Shown piece by piece: positions 32,960 to 44,785 of a stretch of DNA of 64,000 nucleotides (its first letter is position 1; every line of letters starts with the position of its first letter). This DNA comes from Oenanthe sinensis (taxonomy: Eukaryota; Streptophyta; Magnoliopsida; Apiales; Apiaceae). The stretch lies in assembly GCA_028671895.1 (NCBI GenBank), contig CM053802.1:19909631-19973630 (forward strand), in the 5' to 3' direction. A program made the position numbers and the translations under genes. The notes under the pieces were generated by a model, which saw only the letters and a program-made list of their open reading frames with translations, did no database searches and was not told the DNA's origin.

Positions 32960-34750
32960 TGTTGGAGATTACGAAGCTATATAAATAGTAATCGTGATAA
33001 CTCAACACTAGAACAGGACAAGTAAATAATACTACGCCTACACAGAAATCAGCATGACATGAAGACAAGGCAGATACAGCGAATCAAGACATTAGAAGAA
33101 GTTTTGGAGTCTACTACAGGTCACTGAAAGAAGTTCATTTATATGTTCATGCCTCAGTGAAGAACAATGTTTAAAGACTTTCAGGGTTTCAGATAAGTGT
33201 TGAAGATTCAGTATTGCAGTGCCACTAACAGATTTCAGTGTAGTAGCATTGATTGAAGACAGACAGTGTTCGAAGCATATGAATCCAGAAGGGTGAAGAC
33301 AAAGGTTAAAGAAGACAGCTGCAGTCTTGAACAGGATTGTAGTAATGAAGACGTTGTCCAAGTACCAGAAAAGATTCCAGTGAAATAACAGTGTCTATCA
33401 ACAGTCAGTGTTTGAAGCAATGCAACAGTCCTAGCTTACTCAGCTGAAACAGAAAAGAAATCAAGGGAATTCAATTCAGTGTTAGTCGTTTGTGAACCAG
33501 ACCAGTGCACTAAGCGTCAGCACAACAAGAAGAGAATTATCTTGATTAATCATAAGAAAATCAGTTGATCAAGCCAAGCCAAAGGAGTGAAACCAAGTGG
33601 TAATTACTTCAAGAATTCAAGAAATATGCTAAGGCAAGTATTACTGCATTTGGTGGCATTAATACTCTTGAAGCAATGGAGAGGCGCAGCTTATATTCCA
33701 AGGCGCAAGAAAAAGACTAAGGGAAAGTTAAGTGGCGCCTATACAGTGCATTAAGAGTGTAGGCGCAACTAATCAACCTAGGCGCAGGAAATAAGTTGGA
33801 CTTAGAATCTATCTCATATGTGGCGCCTATACAGTGTGTTAAGAGTATAGGCGCAACATAAGTTTTCCCAGGCGCAACAAAAGTTTAAGTACAAGTTGAG
33901 TGGCGCCTATACAAGGAAGTAAGAGTATAGGCGCAACAAACCTTGACAAGAGGAACAGGGAAACAAGGGAAAACATTCTAAGGCACAAGTGGCGCCAACA
34001 CAGTGCGACAGGAGTAGAGGCGCAACTCACATGAAGGAGGCGCAACTCAAGCATACAGGCGCAACATGACTTCAAATGGCGCCTACACACCATAGTCACT
34101 CTACAGGCGCAACTCAGGACTTGAGCAATTGTGGAGCAAATCAATTCTATTGATTTGAAAAGTCTACACTATATTAAATAAAATGAATTATTTTTTTTGT
34201 TTAATAATATGGTTGGTGGAGACACAGCCAACTACAGAGAGAGGCAGTGAGATATTTCGAAGCCGGAGAAGAAGAAGTCACCATGATAATTCTATACCTT
34301 CTTCTCATGGGTTTTACAATCTAGCCGGTCAAACATGTCACAAATACTTAGGGCTATTGTAAAACACTCACTGTTAGCTTGATTCCAGTTACTACTAAAT
34401 ACTGTCAAACATTGTAATAGGGATCTAGCTTTATCTCTCTAGAAGCAAAGAACGAATCAGTTCTTTGGAAGCCAGTTATTAATTTAACTGGGTGTAGCAA
34501 AACCTCAGGGATTTATACGAAAGTACTATTCCCCGAAATCTGTCTCGCATTTAATTACTTGCTAATTTTCTAGATCATTATTGTTTAAATCCTAAACACA
34601 GAAAATTAGTAAGCCAGCCTCCTAAACACTCCTAAACACGAACCACTGACCGAACTCTAAATCACATATCTGCAAAAGATTCGAAAGAATTTTTTGATTT
34701 AGTGAGTATCGTATTCAACCCCCCTTCTACGATACTTTCGGGACCTAACA
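32960..34750 (+). repeat. 3' LTR of the young element
   Basis: 1791 bp, the same length as the 5' LTR and almost identical. Ends GGACCTAACA, then AATAG. Confidence 0.95.
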
Positions 34751-34807
34751 AATAGGAATAACTTGCTGCTGATTTGAACCAGAAAATGTCATTGGTATAT
34801 AATATTG
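34751..34807 (-). mobile_element. copia remnant B, part 2 (gag start)
   Basis: Matches copia A 20411-20467, including the ATG of gag (MTFSGSNQQQ on the minus strand). Its primer site and LTR are missing; unrelated AT-rich DNA follows. Confidence 0.85.
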
Positions 34808-35219
34808 TACCTCTTATTTAATATTTACTAAATAATAAAGTTCTTCATTATTTAACAAATATTTCATATTTATAAAATAAAAATAATATATATAGATTAA
34901 TAATAATTATAATAATAACTAAAATGGGGTGGCAGAAAGCAAAATGAACACCAAATTTCAATCATACCGCCTCTAGGGGTGACTTCATTTTTAAGACCAC
35001 ACATTTATAACAATTTACCATCTCCAACTCTCAATTTCTAATCACTATATAAACTTTTATTCAACAAAATTCTTAACTACACTCTTGTTTTAAAAACTTT
35101 AGTTATCTATGTTACAATATTTCAAACTCTTTTTTTAAGAATATCCATTGGGTAAGAAAGGCTAGACATTGATGATAAACAATGTTATATTTCTAGAGAT
35201 ATATACACCTTATTGAATA
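34808..35219. other. intergenic AT-rich DNA
   Basis: No gene. About 60 bases near 34915-34975 (GGCAGAAAGCAAAATGAACA and flanks) also occur at 45840-45890, so a small shared repeat is present. Confidence 0.45.
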
Positions 35220-35435
35220 CTCCATCTGTCTCATCCATTTCTTTACAGTTTTTTTCCTTTTTTGCACGCAAATCACTACACCCACTACTTTACTCCACCA
35301 TACTCACTTTATACCTTAAATATTAATGGATCCCACCACTTTTCTCATATTTTTTACACTTCTCCACTACTTCATTCATTTTTATTAACCTCCAAGTCCA
35401 ACCCATTTGTAAAGATATGGGAGGGACATAGGGAG
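35220..35435. mobile_element. Stowaway-type MITE
   Basis: CTCCATCTGTCTCATCCATT at the left and GGGAGGGACATAGGGAG at the right, TA on both sides, 216 bp. The Pro/Ser-rich ORF inside is an artefact of the element. Confidence 0.85.
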
Positions 35436-36590
35436 TATATATTTTCCCTCAAAAATATTACTAGTTCCCTCCAACACTTCTAGTCCAACAACATCTAGTT
35501 ATTATTTGCTAATTCACCTCTTTGTAAAATGGATTTCCCTTACGTGTTCTTACTCCTACATTGACACACGTTGTATAGATTGTACCAAGGATATCTACCG
35601 TGTATCCATATTCCCAATGCTATTTCTAAATCAACAACCTAACAAGACAAAATTAAAAACTTCAAAGGCTTACCTCCATCTATAAATACGAGCTGCTTCC
35701 CCTCTTCATCAAGTATAATATCGGACACACAATTAATGCAAATCCTATTTAGCAATAATAGACATCAACATATTCTAGCCTGCATATACTATTTTCTATA
35801 TTCTATTTAGTATTACTACACCTCTTCTTAATACATTTAAACAAGTTTCTACAAATGCAAATTGGATGATTGTTATGAAATTATCAAGTAAAGCATTTGG
35901 TTTTCCAAATCTCACACATGTCTCACTCTATTGTGACATATTTATATATAACCTCCAATTTAATGTTTCATGAAAGGATCAATCATATTAAAAATGATTG
36001 TCATATTGTTCGAGAGAAAAAAAATTGTTGGCTACAATATAAGTTATCAGTTCAGAACTAACAGATAAAATCAAAGGCTAAACAAATAGATTTCAAGCTA
36101 TACATTTACCCCCCTTATAGTTTTGGCTCGACTCATTCCCAATGAAAATGCAACTTGCTATCACTTCCCTAGCTCCCAAACATGCATTACTTCTCTATAT
36201 ACATATCTTTACAGCCGGCCCGCCTGTATGTTTTACTAATCTCTAGGCTCTACCTTTCTCATGCATGCATGTTATTTCAAATTTTGGAGTTTGTAACATA
36301 AATTCTAAACTTCCAACTTGAGATCATACCAAAACTATTAAGCCCAACAAACATCACACGCATGTCCATATTCAGGATGAACAATAAACATGCATAAAAT
36401 GGACTCAAGCTCAATAAAGAAACAAGGGGGGGAATCAGTTATGCAGAATGCCAGCTAGTCTACTTTTACGGTAACAAATTCAGTTATACTTATAAATATA
36501 CATGTTTGTATATAATTACTTCTATAAGAATGTAGAAGAGTGATTCTTATTCATTTGGGGGGGGGGTTAGAAATGCAGTCGTTTTTTTTA
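35436..36590. other. intergenic, no gene seen
   Basis: AT-rich; contains a run of ten G at 36557-36566. Confidence 0.4.
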
Positions 36591-36595
36591 TATCA

Positions 36596-37156
36596 AAAAT
36601 CATCAATCCGTTAACTACTCGGTCAATTTTTGTTGGAGTAATCCCCCGTCGCTAATTTATTAATTTATATTATAATCAATATTAATCTATTAAAGACTAA
36701 TATTATATTTCAAATAAAATGATGAGTAGATTAAATGAAATACCAATTATAATTCAAAAATACTCTTATATTATCATTTCCAATAGTTGACTAATTCAAT
36801 TATGCAAACAATTGAACTCAATTTAATGCAATTATCTAACTAACATTTTTTAAGATGTGTGATTTTTTCAAAAATCATCAAAAATCATCAATCCATTAAC
36901 TACTCGGTCAATTTTTGTTGGAGTAATCCCCCGTCGCTAATTTATTAATTTATATTATAATCAATATTAATCTATTAAAGACTAATATTATATTTCAAAT
37001 AAAATGATGAGTAGATTAAATGAAATACCAATTATAATTCAAAAATACTCTTATATTATCATTTCCAATAGTTGACTAATTCAATTATGCAAACAATTGA
37101 ACTCAATTTAATGCAATTATCTAACTAACATTTTTTAAGATGTGTGATTTTTTCAA
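36596..37156. repeat. near-perfect 285-bp tandem duplication
   Basis: The block beginning with TTAACTACTCGGTCAATTTT at 36611 recurs at 36896 and continues almost without differences to GATGTGTGATTTTTTCAAAA at about 37156. Only about one base difference was noticed, so it is recent. Non-coding. Confidence 0.93.
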
Positions 37157-37339
37157 AAAAGACTGGTAAAAGGGGACAGATCAAGGAGTATTAAAATAAC
37201 TAATTTAAAATTAGATAAATGATATAATATATGATTTTTAATTTAATGAATAGTATCTAAAAAAATTAATGGATTATTCAACCATTTCATTGCCTGCAAA
37301 ATATAAAAATTGATATGAATAGTAATTAACTCAATCAAT

Positions 37340-38310
37340 TGAATTGATAAAATTGATGAATTGACGGGGTGTATGGTGTATATGCTCTAATAAAATCGTT
37401 ACACTTTAATTACTGTCTTCTTCACCACCATTTGACAATATAGATGAAGTAACAACAACTATTACCAATTTACAATAATAGAATAGAACATGTGCATAAT
37501 ACCATAATACATGACTACTAAAATGCAATTGCCGCCAAACAAGTGCCCAAAAAATGGGTTTGAAATAATACACTAGGATAACCACAAATTTACATATGAT
37601 GGTCTTGAAAACATTTAGGCAGCTACATGACCCTCTTAGGACGTTGATTAGTGTAAGTAGTAGAGCTAGCCGTATGAGTTGTATCAACGTCCACCAACAT
37701 TGAACATAATTAATGCTTCATTCTCAACAAACACAACTCATAAGTATTAATAAAATAATTGATTTAAAATTATATATAAATTACATAATATATGATTTCT
37801 ATTTTAATGAATAGTAACTAAAAAATTGACTGAGTTCAACCATTGATGAAAAATATGAAAATAAGTGGTTTTGATATAAATGTTAATTACCTTGATCAAT
37901 TTAATTGATAAATTGATGAATTGACGGGGTGTATATGTGCATATGCTCTAACAAAAACGTTATAGTATCATCACGGTCTTCTTCACCATCATTGATAATA
38001 TACATGAAGTAGCTACCAATACCATCCCTTAAGTAACTGAATAGAACATATCTTACTTGCATAATTATATAAATACATATATGACTACTAAATGTAACTG
38101 CCACTAAACAAATGTTGAGAAAATGGGTTTGAAGTAATATGCTAAAATAACCACATGTTTACATTTGATAGTCTTGAAGACGTTTAGGCAGTTGTGTGAC
38201 CCTCTTAGGACGTTGATTAGTGCAAGTACTAGAGCTAGCCACCTGAGCTATATAAGCGTCCACCAACATCGGACCATCTCCTTTGCTACATTCTCAACAA
38301 AAGCAACATA
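37340..38310 (-). repeat. diverged tandem duplication (period about 540 bp) holding a short coding-like tract
   Basis: 37340-37760 and 37880-38310 share GATGAATTGACGGGGTGTAT, TGACCCTCTTAGGACGTTGA and GAGCTAGCC in the same order. On the minus strand the right copy reads MLVDAYIAQVASSSTCTNQR followed by PKRVTQLPKRLQDYQM and a stop (38170-38270). The left copy reads the same frame with an extra stop. PKR...LPKRLQDY resembles the linker before copia RT, but may also be a small host exon. Both copies stop after the same Met. Confidence 0.6.
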
Positions 38311-38368
38311 TCAGTATAATTATTTGCTAGATCATCTAATCATCACACGTGTAAATATATTATATATA

Positions 38369-38609
38369 CTCTCTCCGTCCCATTTGATTGTTAACATTTC
38401 TGAGACAGTGTCCAACACGCATTTTAAGATGTATATAAAATATAGTTACATAACTTATTTTCACAATTTTCTATTTTTGAATAAAAATTAAATGTTTAAA
38501 TTTGTTTCAGAAAAAAATAATTTAAAAATAAGTTATGGAACTATCTTTAAGTTGTCGGACACTCTCTCATAAATGTTAAAATGTTAAGAAGCAAATGTGA
38601 CGGAGGGAG
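38369..38609. mobile_element. Stowaway-type MITE
   Basis: CTCTCTCCGTCCCATTTG and its inverted partner CAAATGTGACGGAGGGAG, with TA on both sides, 241 bp. Long internal inverted symmetry around GGACACT / AGTGTCC-like sequence. Confidence 0.88.
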
Positions 38610-38962
38610 TATCATTGAAGGATTAATACTTAGAATTGAGCAACAAATTAATAAATAAATATATAAAATCATTGCAATATATGTTATAATCTTTAGAATA
38701 TAATACAGCAGTTAGAAAATATTCCTAATATTTTAGTTCTAAAGAGAAAATACTCAAATCCATTGTTTAATGTCAACTTTTCTTAAAAATCTTCCCCAAA
38801 ACATACTCCAACTAGTCTCCTATCACCTAATTATCACATGTGTATCACCTAACTAATGAGCAAGTGTATATAATATTGACCAAACATATAATCTTCCAAT
38901 CCCTAATTTCTTTCCTAAATAAGGTAAATAAGTATATACCGAGCAAAATTAAATTATTATAC

Positions 38963-39333
38963 CTAGTGCTAGGGGGTTGATATTCATTTTGGTGCTTGTT
39001 TTCATTGTCCCCGACATTTTTATCCTCTTTGAACACTTGTGTCTTTCTTCTGATCCTCCGAACATAAACATGCTGCAAACACATACATACAAATTTAATT
39101 ACCACCCGGTTAAGCAATTTTAGAAGGAATATATATAATGGCTTAACTCTAGGTTCTGAGAAAAATGGGATTAATTAAGTTTTTCAAGGTTAGAAATAAT
39201 AAATTAACTCCATAGTTTGGCAGATAAAAACAACAAGTAGACTCAAATTCAAAGATTGGTTGAGAGGAAATACTTTAATTTTGGGAATTTCGCTTGCCAT
39301 TGCCTCATTACCCGAGCCGCCGATGCTTGACAT
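38963..39333 (-). pseudogene. inverted, truncated paralog of exons 1-2 of the repeat-protein gene
   Basis: Exon 1 39274-39333 (20 codons, MSSIGGSGNEAMASEIPKIK) and exon 2 38963-39072 (36 codons plus AG, HVYVRRIRRKTQVFKE and on), with splice sites AAA|GTATTT, TTTGCAG|CAT and ACTAG|GTATAA as in the + strand gene at 8383. Length differences of 24 and 6 bases keep frame. No copy of the repeat exon is visible downstream (toward 34800), so the gene is truncated or its last exon is lost. TATAAATA lies 66 bp upstream. Whether it makes a short transcript cannot be told. Confidence 0.6.
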
Positions 39334-39429
39334 GATACAAGTTAAGGGCAAGTAGTATTCTTTATATGTAAATAAATAGGAAAAATGACGCAGCCCCTAT
39401 TTATAAAGAGAATAGTTTTTACAGCCTCT

Positions 39430-40212
39430 ATGGCTCAGGTATATATGTGTATGCCAAATAACTTAAAATGGGAATTAGATATCCAATTTTAATCCATTGT
39501 CCCTAAGTGCACCCATACACAAATCAAACACACCTTCACACACACAACCCATTTAATTCCCTTCGTTTTAAATTAATTTTTTTCGTTAATTGGTGATTTG
39601 TTTTTCAAATTTAACTTTACCATATTTTTCTCCATCTCTCATCGATCAGTTTCCGTATCATATGTGCTATATTTCGACGAATTTTATTTTTCTTGTAATC
39701 TCTATTTCTTTAGGCGAACATATTGTATATAAGTTAATGATTACTGAAATATTAAATACTGATTTGTGTAATATTAATTACTGATTCTTGTAATATAATT
39801 TAGTGATTTATATTATATTAAATATTGATTTCTGTAATATTAATTACTAATTTATGTAATATAATTTCCATAATAAAAATATATTCTATTATATTTATTT
39901 TTTACGTTAAAAACATAAATTTTAAATATTATAAATATAGTATTAAATTCTAATTTCTGTAATATAAAATACTGATTTTTGCAATATTAATTACTGATTT
40001 ATGTAATATAATTTTCATAATAAAAATATATTATATTATAGTTTTTATTTAAAATTAAAAATATAAATTTTAAATATTAAAAATATAATATTAAATAATG
40101 ATTTCTATAATATTAAATTTTAATTTGTATAATATTAATTACTAATTTAACTAATATAATTACTGATTTTTATACTATAATTTCTGTAATAAAAATATAA
40201 TCTATTATATTT
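39430..40212. repeat. AT-rich degenerate tandem repeats
   Basis: From about 39740 on, units of 150-170 bp recur (core AATAAAAATATATTCTATTATA at about 39870, 40019 and 40188; ATTACTGATTTATGTAATAT between). No coding potential. Confidence 0.7.
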
Positions 40213-40553
40213 ATTATTTAAATTTAAAAACATAAATCATTTAGTGTAATAAAATTATAGAACAAACATAGCGGGTCATAGCGGGGTTAGACCACCAAGT
40301 GAAATGTATATATGTGGGCTAGACTAGTTAAATAGTAAGACTCTACCTATATATATATTATATGGTATGTTATTAAAGAAAGCTTAAAGAAGCGGTATTA
40401 ATCATATTTTGAAATGAAAATTTAATTTTGACTAAGGCTTTCTAATATCCAGAAGGGCGGTAAAATCAGATTTTCAAATGAAAATTTCACATAGAAATTA
40501 TGCAATTACCTTTTTTTTTTTTTTTTTTTTTTGAAGAAAAGGCAAATCTCAAA

Positions 40554-41099
40554 CTAAGAAACGTCATACAAAAGAGACTCCAACAACAAATCTGAAGGAG
40601 CCGTAAGCACGTTTTGACAATTCAGAGAGCAGGGTAATTTAGCTACTAGATGAGCTACCCCATTCGCTTGTCTTTTAACAAAAGAAATTGAATAGCCTGG
40701 CTTAGAGTCTAGAATAATTCTGCAGGCATCCAATGTGTGACCAACTTCCAGCAGATTGTCTTGATCGTCTCGCAAAGCTCGAACAGCAAGGAGCGAATCT
40801 GATTCAACAACTACCTTATCATGGTCCAGAACTTGAAGCCAATAGAGGCCTTCGAGAATGGCAAGCGCCTCTGCTTCCAATACAGTAGAGACCATAGGTT
40901 TACACACCGTTTTACTCATCACAAAAACACCTGCACTGTCCCTGAGCACCAACCCCATCGTAAAAACATCTGCACCCAACCTCACTGCTGCATCTACATT
41001 CAACTTAAGTGTCCCAGCAACAGGTTTCTTCCATTTCACAAGATCAGGGCTAACAGAACACGAACTAGTGGTCGAATGCTTAAACTTCTGAGATTTAGC
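40554..41099 (-). pseudogene. LINE ORF2 C-terminus: RNase H domain
   Basis: Follows the in-frame stop at 41100-41102 in the same frame as the reverse transcriptase. Shows the plant LINE RNase H pattern: LKLNVDAAV (first acidic residue), EAEALAILEGL, VVVESDSLLAV, and the closing FVKRQANGVAHLVAKL. RNase H would remove the RNA strand after reverse transcription. One nonsense codon now separates it from RT. Confidence 0.88.
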
Positions 41100-43270
41100 T
41101 TAACTCCAATCGGCAATACTTTTCGCACTCCAGTCCATGGCAACAATTGCTGTGACCACCTTATTTTCCCAGATTTTCTTGTTCCGGAAAAACCAGATTC
41201 CCCACAGTACTTTAGCAATCACTATACCTTCAGCTTCAGAGGCTACCTCCAATTTAGCAAGCAACCAAGAAGGGACAGAGTCCTCTAACGACATATCAAA
41301 GACCATATTTACATAATGCCAACAAGCCAATGCAAACGGACAGGTAAAGAACAAATGGTTAAGATCCTCAACCCCTGAGTTACACATAGAACATTCAGTA
41401 GGAAGATGTACCCCTTTGGTAGTAAGTTTACTTTTCACAGGAACATTGTTCCTACACACACGCCACAGGAACACCTTTATCTTGTGAGGAACGTCTAATT
41501 TCCATAATTTCTTCCATCCATTCGACTGAGCAACAACACCAGTGCCAATATGCTGGGCATGCCAAAGTTGGTACCCCGTCTTCATAGAATATTTACCAGT
41601 AGTAGTTCTTGACCAAGCTAAATGATCAACAGCTGGAGCAGGTGGTATACGAGTTGCCATGATTTGTCGTGCATCCTCAACAGAGAACATATTTGCTACC
41701 TTAACTTCATCCCATTCCCTTGTGTTATGCACAATCAGCTGAGCCACAGATAAAATATTATCAGCATAAACACGAGATTGATCGACTTTAAAACCTTCTT
41801 TACCAACTAACCATGGGTCCTGAACACATTTTATAGATTCACCATCCCCCAAAATCCATCTATAACCATGCATCACCTCATTCTTAGCTGTAATTATTCC
41901 CTGCCAAATAAAGCTCGATCCCTGAGCTGCCTTTGCCTGCAACATGTGGACATCAGGAAAGTACTTTGCCTTGAAAATTCTGGACACAAGAGACTGAGGG
42001 TTTCGAATAAAGTTCCAAACGTGCTTGGCCACAAGAGCAATATTATAACCATAAAGATTACGGAAAGCCAAACCTCCTTGACATTTCGACATGCTCAAAC
42101 CATCCCAACCAACCCAGTTGATACCCCGCCTATCAGTAGAACCAGATTGCCACCAAAACTTATTCATCATCACTTCCATTTCACGACACAGGGATCTAGG
42201 CAATAAAAAAGAAGCCATGCAGTACGAAGGAACAGCCGTTGCAACATTATTGATTAAAATCGTTTTACCTGCCCGAGAGATTGGCTTTGCTCTCCATCCT
42301 TGCAACCGTTTCCACAGTCTGTCTTTAACAAATCCAAAAACCCGTTTTTTCGACCTACCAACCAGAGAGGGAAGGCCTAAATACGTGCTGTGTTGTAAAT
42401 CATTTCTCACCCCCAGAATAGATGAAATTTCAGCCTTTTTACTTCGCTCAACACATGTACTAAAGAAGATGCCCGACTTCTGGTAATTGATAGATTGGCC
42501 TGACAACCTTGCATACTCATCCAAAATACCCTTAACCACACCTGTTTCATGGCTATTTGCTCGAAAAAACAAAAACGAATCATCAGCAAATAGTAAATGG
42601 GAGATAGCCGGTGCAGAGCTGCTAACCTTGATACCGTGAATAGCCTCCTCAGAAGCAGCTTTGGTTAATGCAAACGATAATCCTTCGACACAAAAGAGAA
42701 ATAAATAGGGGGAGATAGGGTCTCCCTGTCTTATTCCTCGTGAAGGAACAATAGGACCAATGACATTACCATTGAAACAAAAATCATACGACACTGTTGT
42801 CACACATAACATCATCCAATTAACCCACTGAGTACAAAACCCCATCTCTACCATTCTTCTTTTCAAGTACCCCCATTCCACCCTATCGTACGCCTTTGAG
42901 ATGTCCAACTTAAGCGCCACATCACCCTCCCCGCCTCTAACTGATTTCTTCATATGATGTATAAGCTCAAAAGCAATCAGGACATTGTCATTAATACTTC
43001 TCCCTGGCACAAAAGCAGCCTGATTCTCAGAAATAATATTAGGAAGGATTCGTTTTAAACGATTGGCCAATACCTTGGATAAGATCTTATATAACACGTT
43101 ACACAAAGCTATGGGACGAAGATCCCTCATAGTAACAGCATTCTCTTTTTTAGGAATAAGCACCACATTAGTGTCATTAAGATTTGCTGGAAATGAACTC
43201 GAAACTAACCAATCCCTGCAACAATTATACACCTCCTTGCCAAGAGTAGGCCAGAAATTCTGAAAAAAAA
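41100..43270 (-). pseudogene. LINE ORF2 middle: reverse transcriptase and zinc-binding region
   Basis: 710 open codons. RT motifs in order are LRPIALCNVLYKILSKVLAN, NQAAFVPGRSINDNVLIAFE, VALKLDISKAYDRVEW (first catalytic Asp), GIRQGDPISPYLFLFC, SHLLFADDSFLFF (catalytic FADD) and STYLGLPSLVGRSKK. A zinc-binding domain follows (WKLDVPHKIKVFLWRVC...CSMCNSG...HLFFTCPFA). The frame joins the endonuclease part only if one base is removed from an eight-A run at about 43263-43270. All catalytic residues are present. Confidence 0.95.
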
Positions 43271-44631
43271 GCTGGATTTAGACCATCCGGACCACTAGCT
43301 TTGTCCGGGTGCATCTGTTTAACAGCAATAGTGAATTCTGCACACGACAAATCTGCTACCAACATCTGATTCTGAGCATCTAAAATACACCTGCTCGCTT
43401 CAGAACCTTGCGCCATCGAATTACTTTGATCACCCCTAAATATGCCAGTGAAGTATTCCTTAACTATACCACACATTTCCTCATTATCATCTATTCGAAC
43501 CCCACTATCTGTCTCAAGATATGGAACTTGGTTTGTTTTCCTTCGAGAAGAGGCTGATGCATGAAAAAACCTAGTATTGGCATCACCTTCTGTCAACCAA
43601 AAGATCTTGGCCCTTTGTTTCCAATAAATCTCCTCATGAAGCAATAACTCATTCAACCTTTCCTTCTCTTCAAAATACAATTTGACTCCATTACTATCAA
43701 CACGACTAACGAGATTGGCCAACAGATCTTTACTTTTCTTTACCTTATCTCTGAACTTGTGAAAGAAATTCCTTCCCCAACGTGCCATAAAACTCGACAC
43801 TGAAATCAACTTAGGAAGGATGTGAGAAGGGGGAAGAGCCAGCCAAAACTCCGTTATTTCTTTATGAAAACCAGGTTCCTGGAGCCATGTATTTTCAAAA
43901 CGAAAGCGAAATTGCTTTCGAGTAAACGACAGACTAAGCAGGTCTAACAGTATGGGATCGTGATCAGAAACCGAAGTATGAATAAGAGAAAGTTTGCATA
44001 ATGGAAACATCTGTAGCCAAGCCCTAGAAGCAAAAGCTCTATCCAGTCGCTCCTTCACCCAGTCAGGCGTGCCACGAGATTTCTCCCAAGTGAACTTTCC
44101 CCCTTGCAAATCAATTTCTACCAGCAACGAATCATCTAAAGCAGCTTGAAAACCAGCCATTAAAGACTGAGCATGGGGGATACCTCCCCATTTATCCTCT
44201 ACAGCCAACAAATCATTAAAATCTCCAACGATAGTCCATGGTAACTGAGTCATACCAGCCAACATGCGAATAAGGTCCCAAGAGTTCTTCCTACGACTTC
44301 TCTCGGGAAAACCATAAAAACAGGAAAGAGACCACACAGCAACACCATTATTAAGAAAATTGACATTCACATGATTACGAGAATATCCAGTTATCTCACA
44401 ACGCACATTATTCTTCCAGAAAATTGCCAAACCACCACTACGACCAACCCTATCCACTGAAAAACACTGAGCAAAACCAAGTCTAACTCGCAACTCTTCA
44501 ATCCTACTAGCAAAAGAAATAGTTTCTGACAGAAAAAGAAAGTCAGGCTTATGAACCCGAACAAGGTCCTGAAGAACACGAACTGTACGAGGTGACCCCA
44601 ACCCTCGACAGTTCCAGCTAAGGATATTCAT
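43225..44631 (-). pseudogene. LINE ORF2 N-terminus: AP-type endonuclease
   Basis: Starts MNILSWNCRGLGSPRTV with the catalytic Asn. It continues with FLSETI (metal-binding Glu), IVGDFNDLL (Asp and Asn) and TSVSDHDPILL (SDH). The connector KASGPDGLNPAFF leads to RT, and the frame then slips at the A8 run. The endonuclease nicks target DNA to start target-primed reverse transcription. The ATG overlaps the stop of ORF1 (ATGA at 44628-44631). Confidence 0.93.
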
Positions 44632-44785
44632 TGCGAATGGCTAGCTTGCATAGCAAGCTTAGCCAAATCAGAATTAGAAGAACCTGGACAATCAGAATTA
44701 GAAAGACCAGTTTCAAAGCGTATCTCACCATCTTTACCTTCTATTTCCATAAACATGTTGGTGTCTGGGCCTCTCCTCCTTTTAT
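44632..44785 (-). pseudogene. LINE ORF1 tail
   Basis: About 50 codons (GPDTNMFMEIEGKDGEIRFE, SNSDLAKLAMQASHSQ) ending TGA, which overlaps the ORF2 start. The rest of ORF1, encoding the RNA-binding protein, is missing: a normal 5' truncation. Confidence 0.7.

Larger units (their letters stand above)
21981..34750 (+). mobile_element. young non-autonomous SIRE-like copia LTR element (12.8 kb)
   Basis: Two LTRs of exactly 1791 bp (21981-23771 and 32960-34750), TGTTGG...CCTAACA, flanked by perfect AATAG duplications (21976-21980 and 34751-34755). Copia A supplies the empty site. It has an initiator tRNA-Met primer site and a polypurine tract. The internal 9.2 kb holds only a decayed gag/pol, so the element cannot encode its own machinery and must have been moved in trans. 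I see three differences between the LTRs, meaning recent insertion. Structure fits a large retrotransposon derivative (LARD-like) descended from a SIRE/Maximus-type copia. Confidence 0.92.
40511..44785 (-). mobile_element. L1-type LINE, 5'-truncated, with poly(A) tail
   Basis: A run of 22 T at 40511-40532 is the poly(A) tail of a minus-strand insertion. Upstream in the element's sense are the 3' end of ORF1, then ORF2 with endonuclease, reverse transcriptase, zinc-binding and RNase H regions. S1 has the empty site. ORF2 carries only one frameshift and one stop, so the copy is fairly young. Target duplication is not clear; a CCTTTT is present at both sides but may be chance. Confidence 0.93.

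Noticed and set aside
40821..42486. Several + strand ORFs of 77-155 codons
   Set aside because: Antisense shadows of the LINE RT and RNase H frames.
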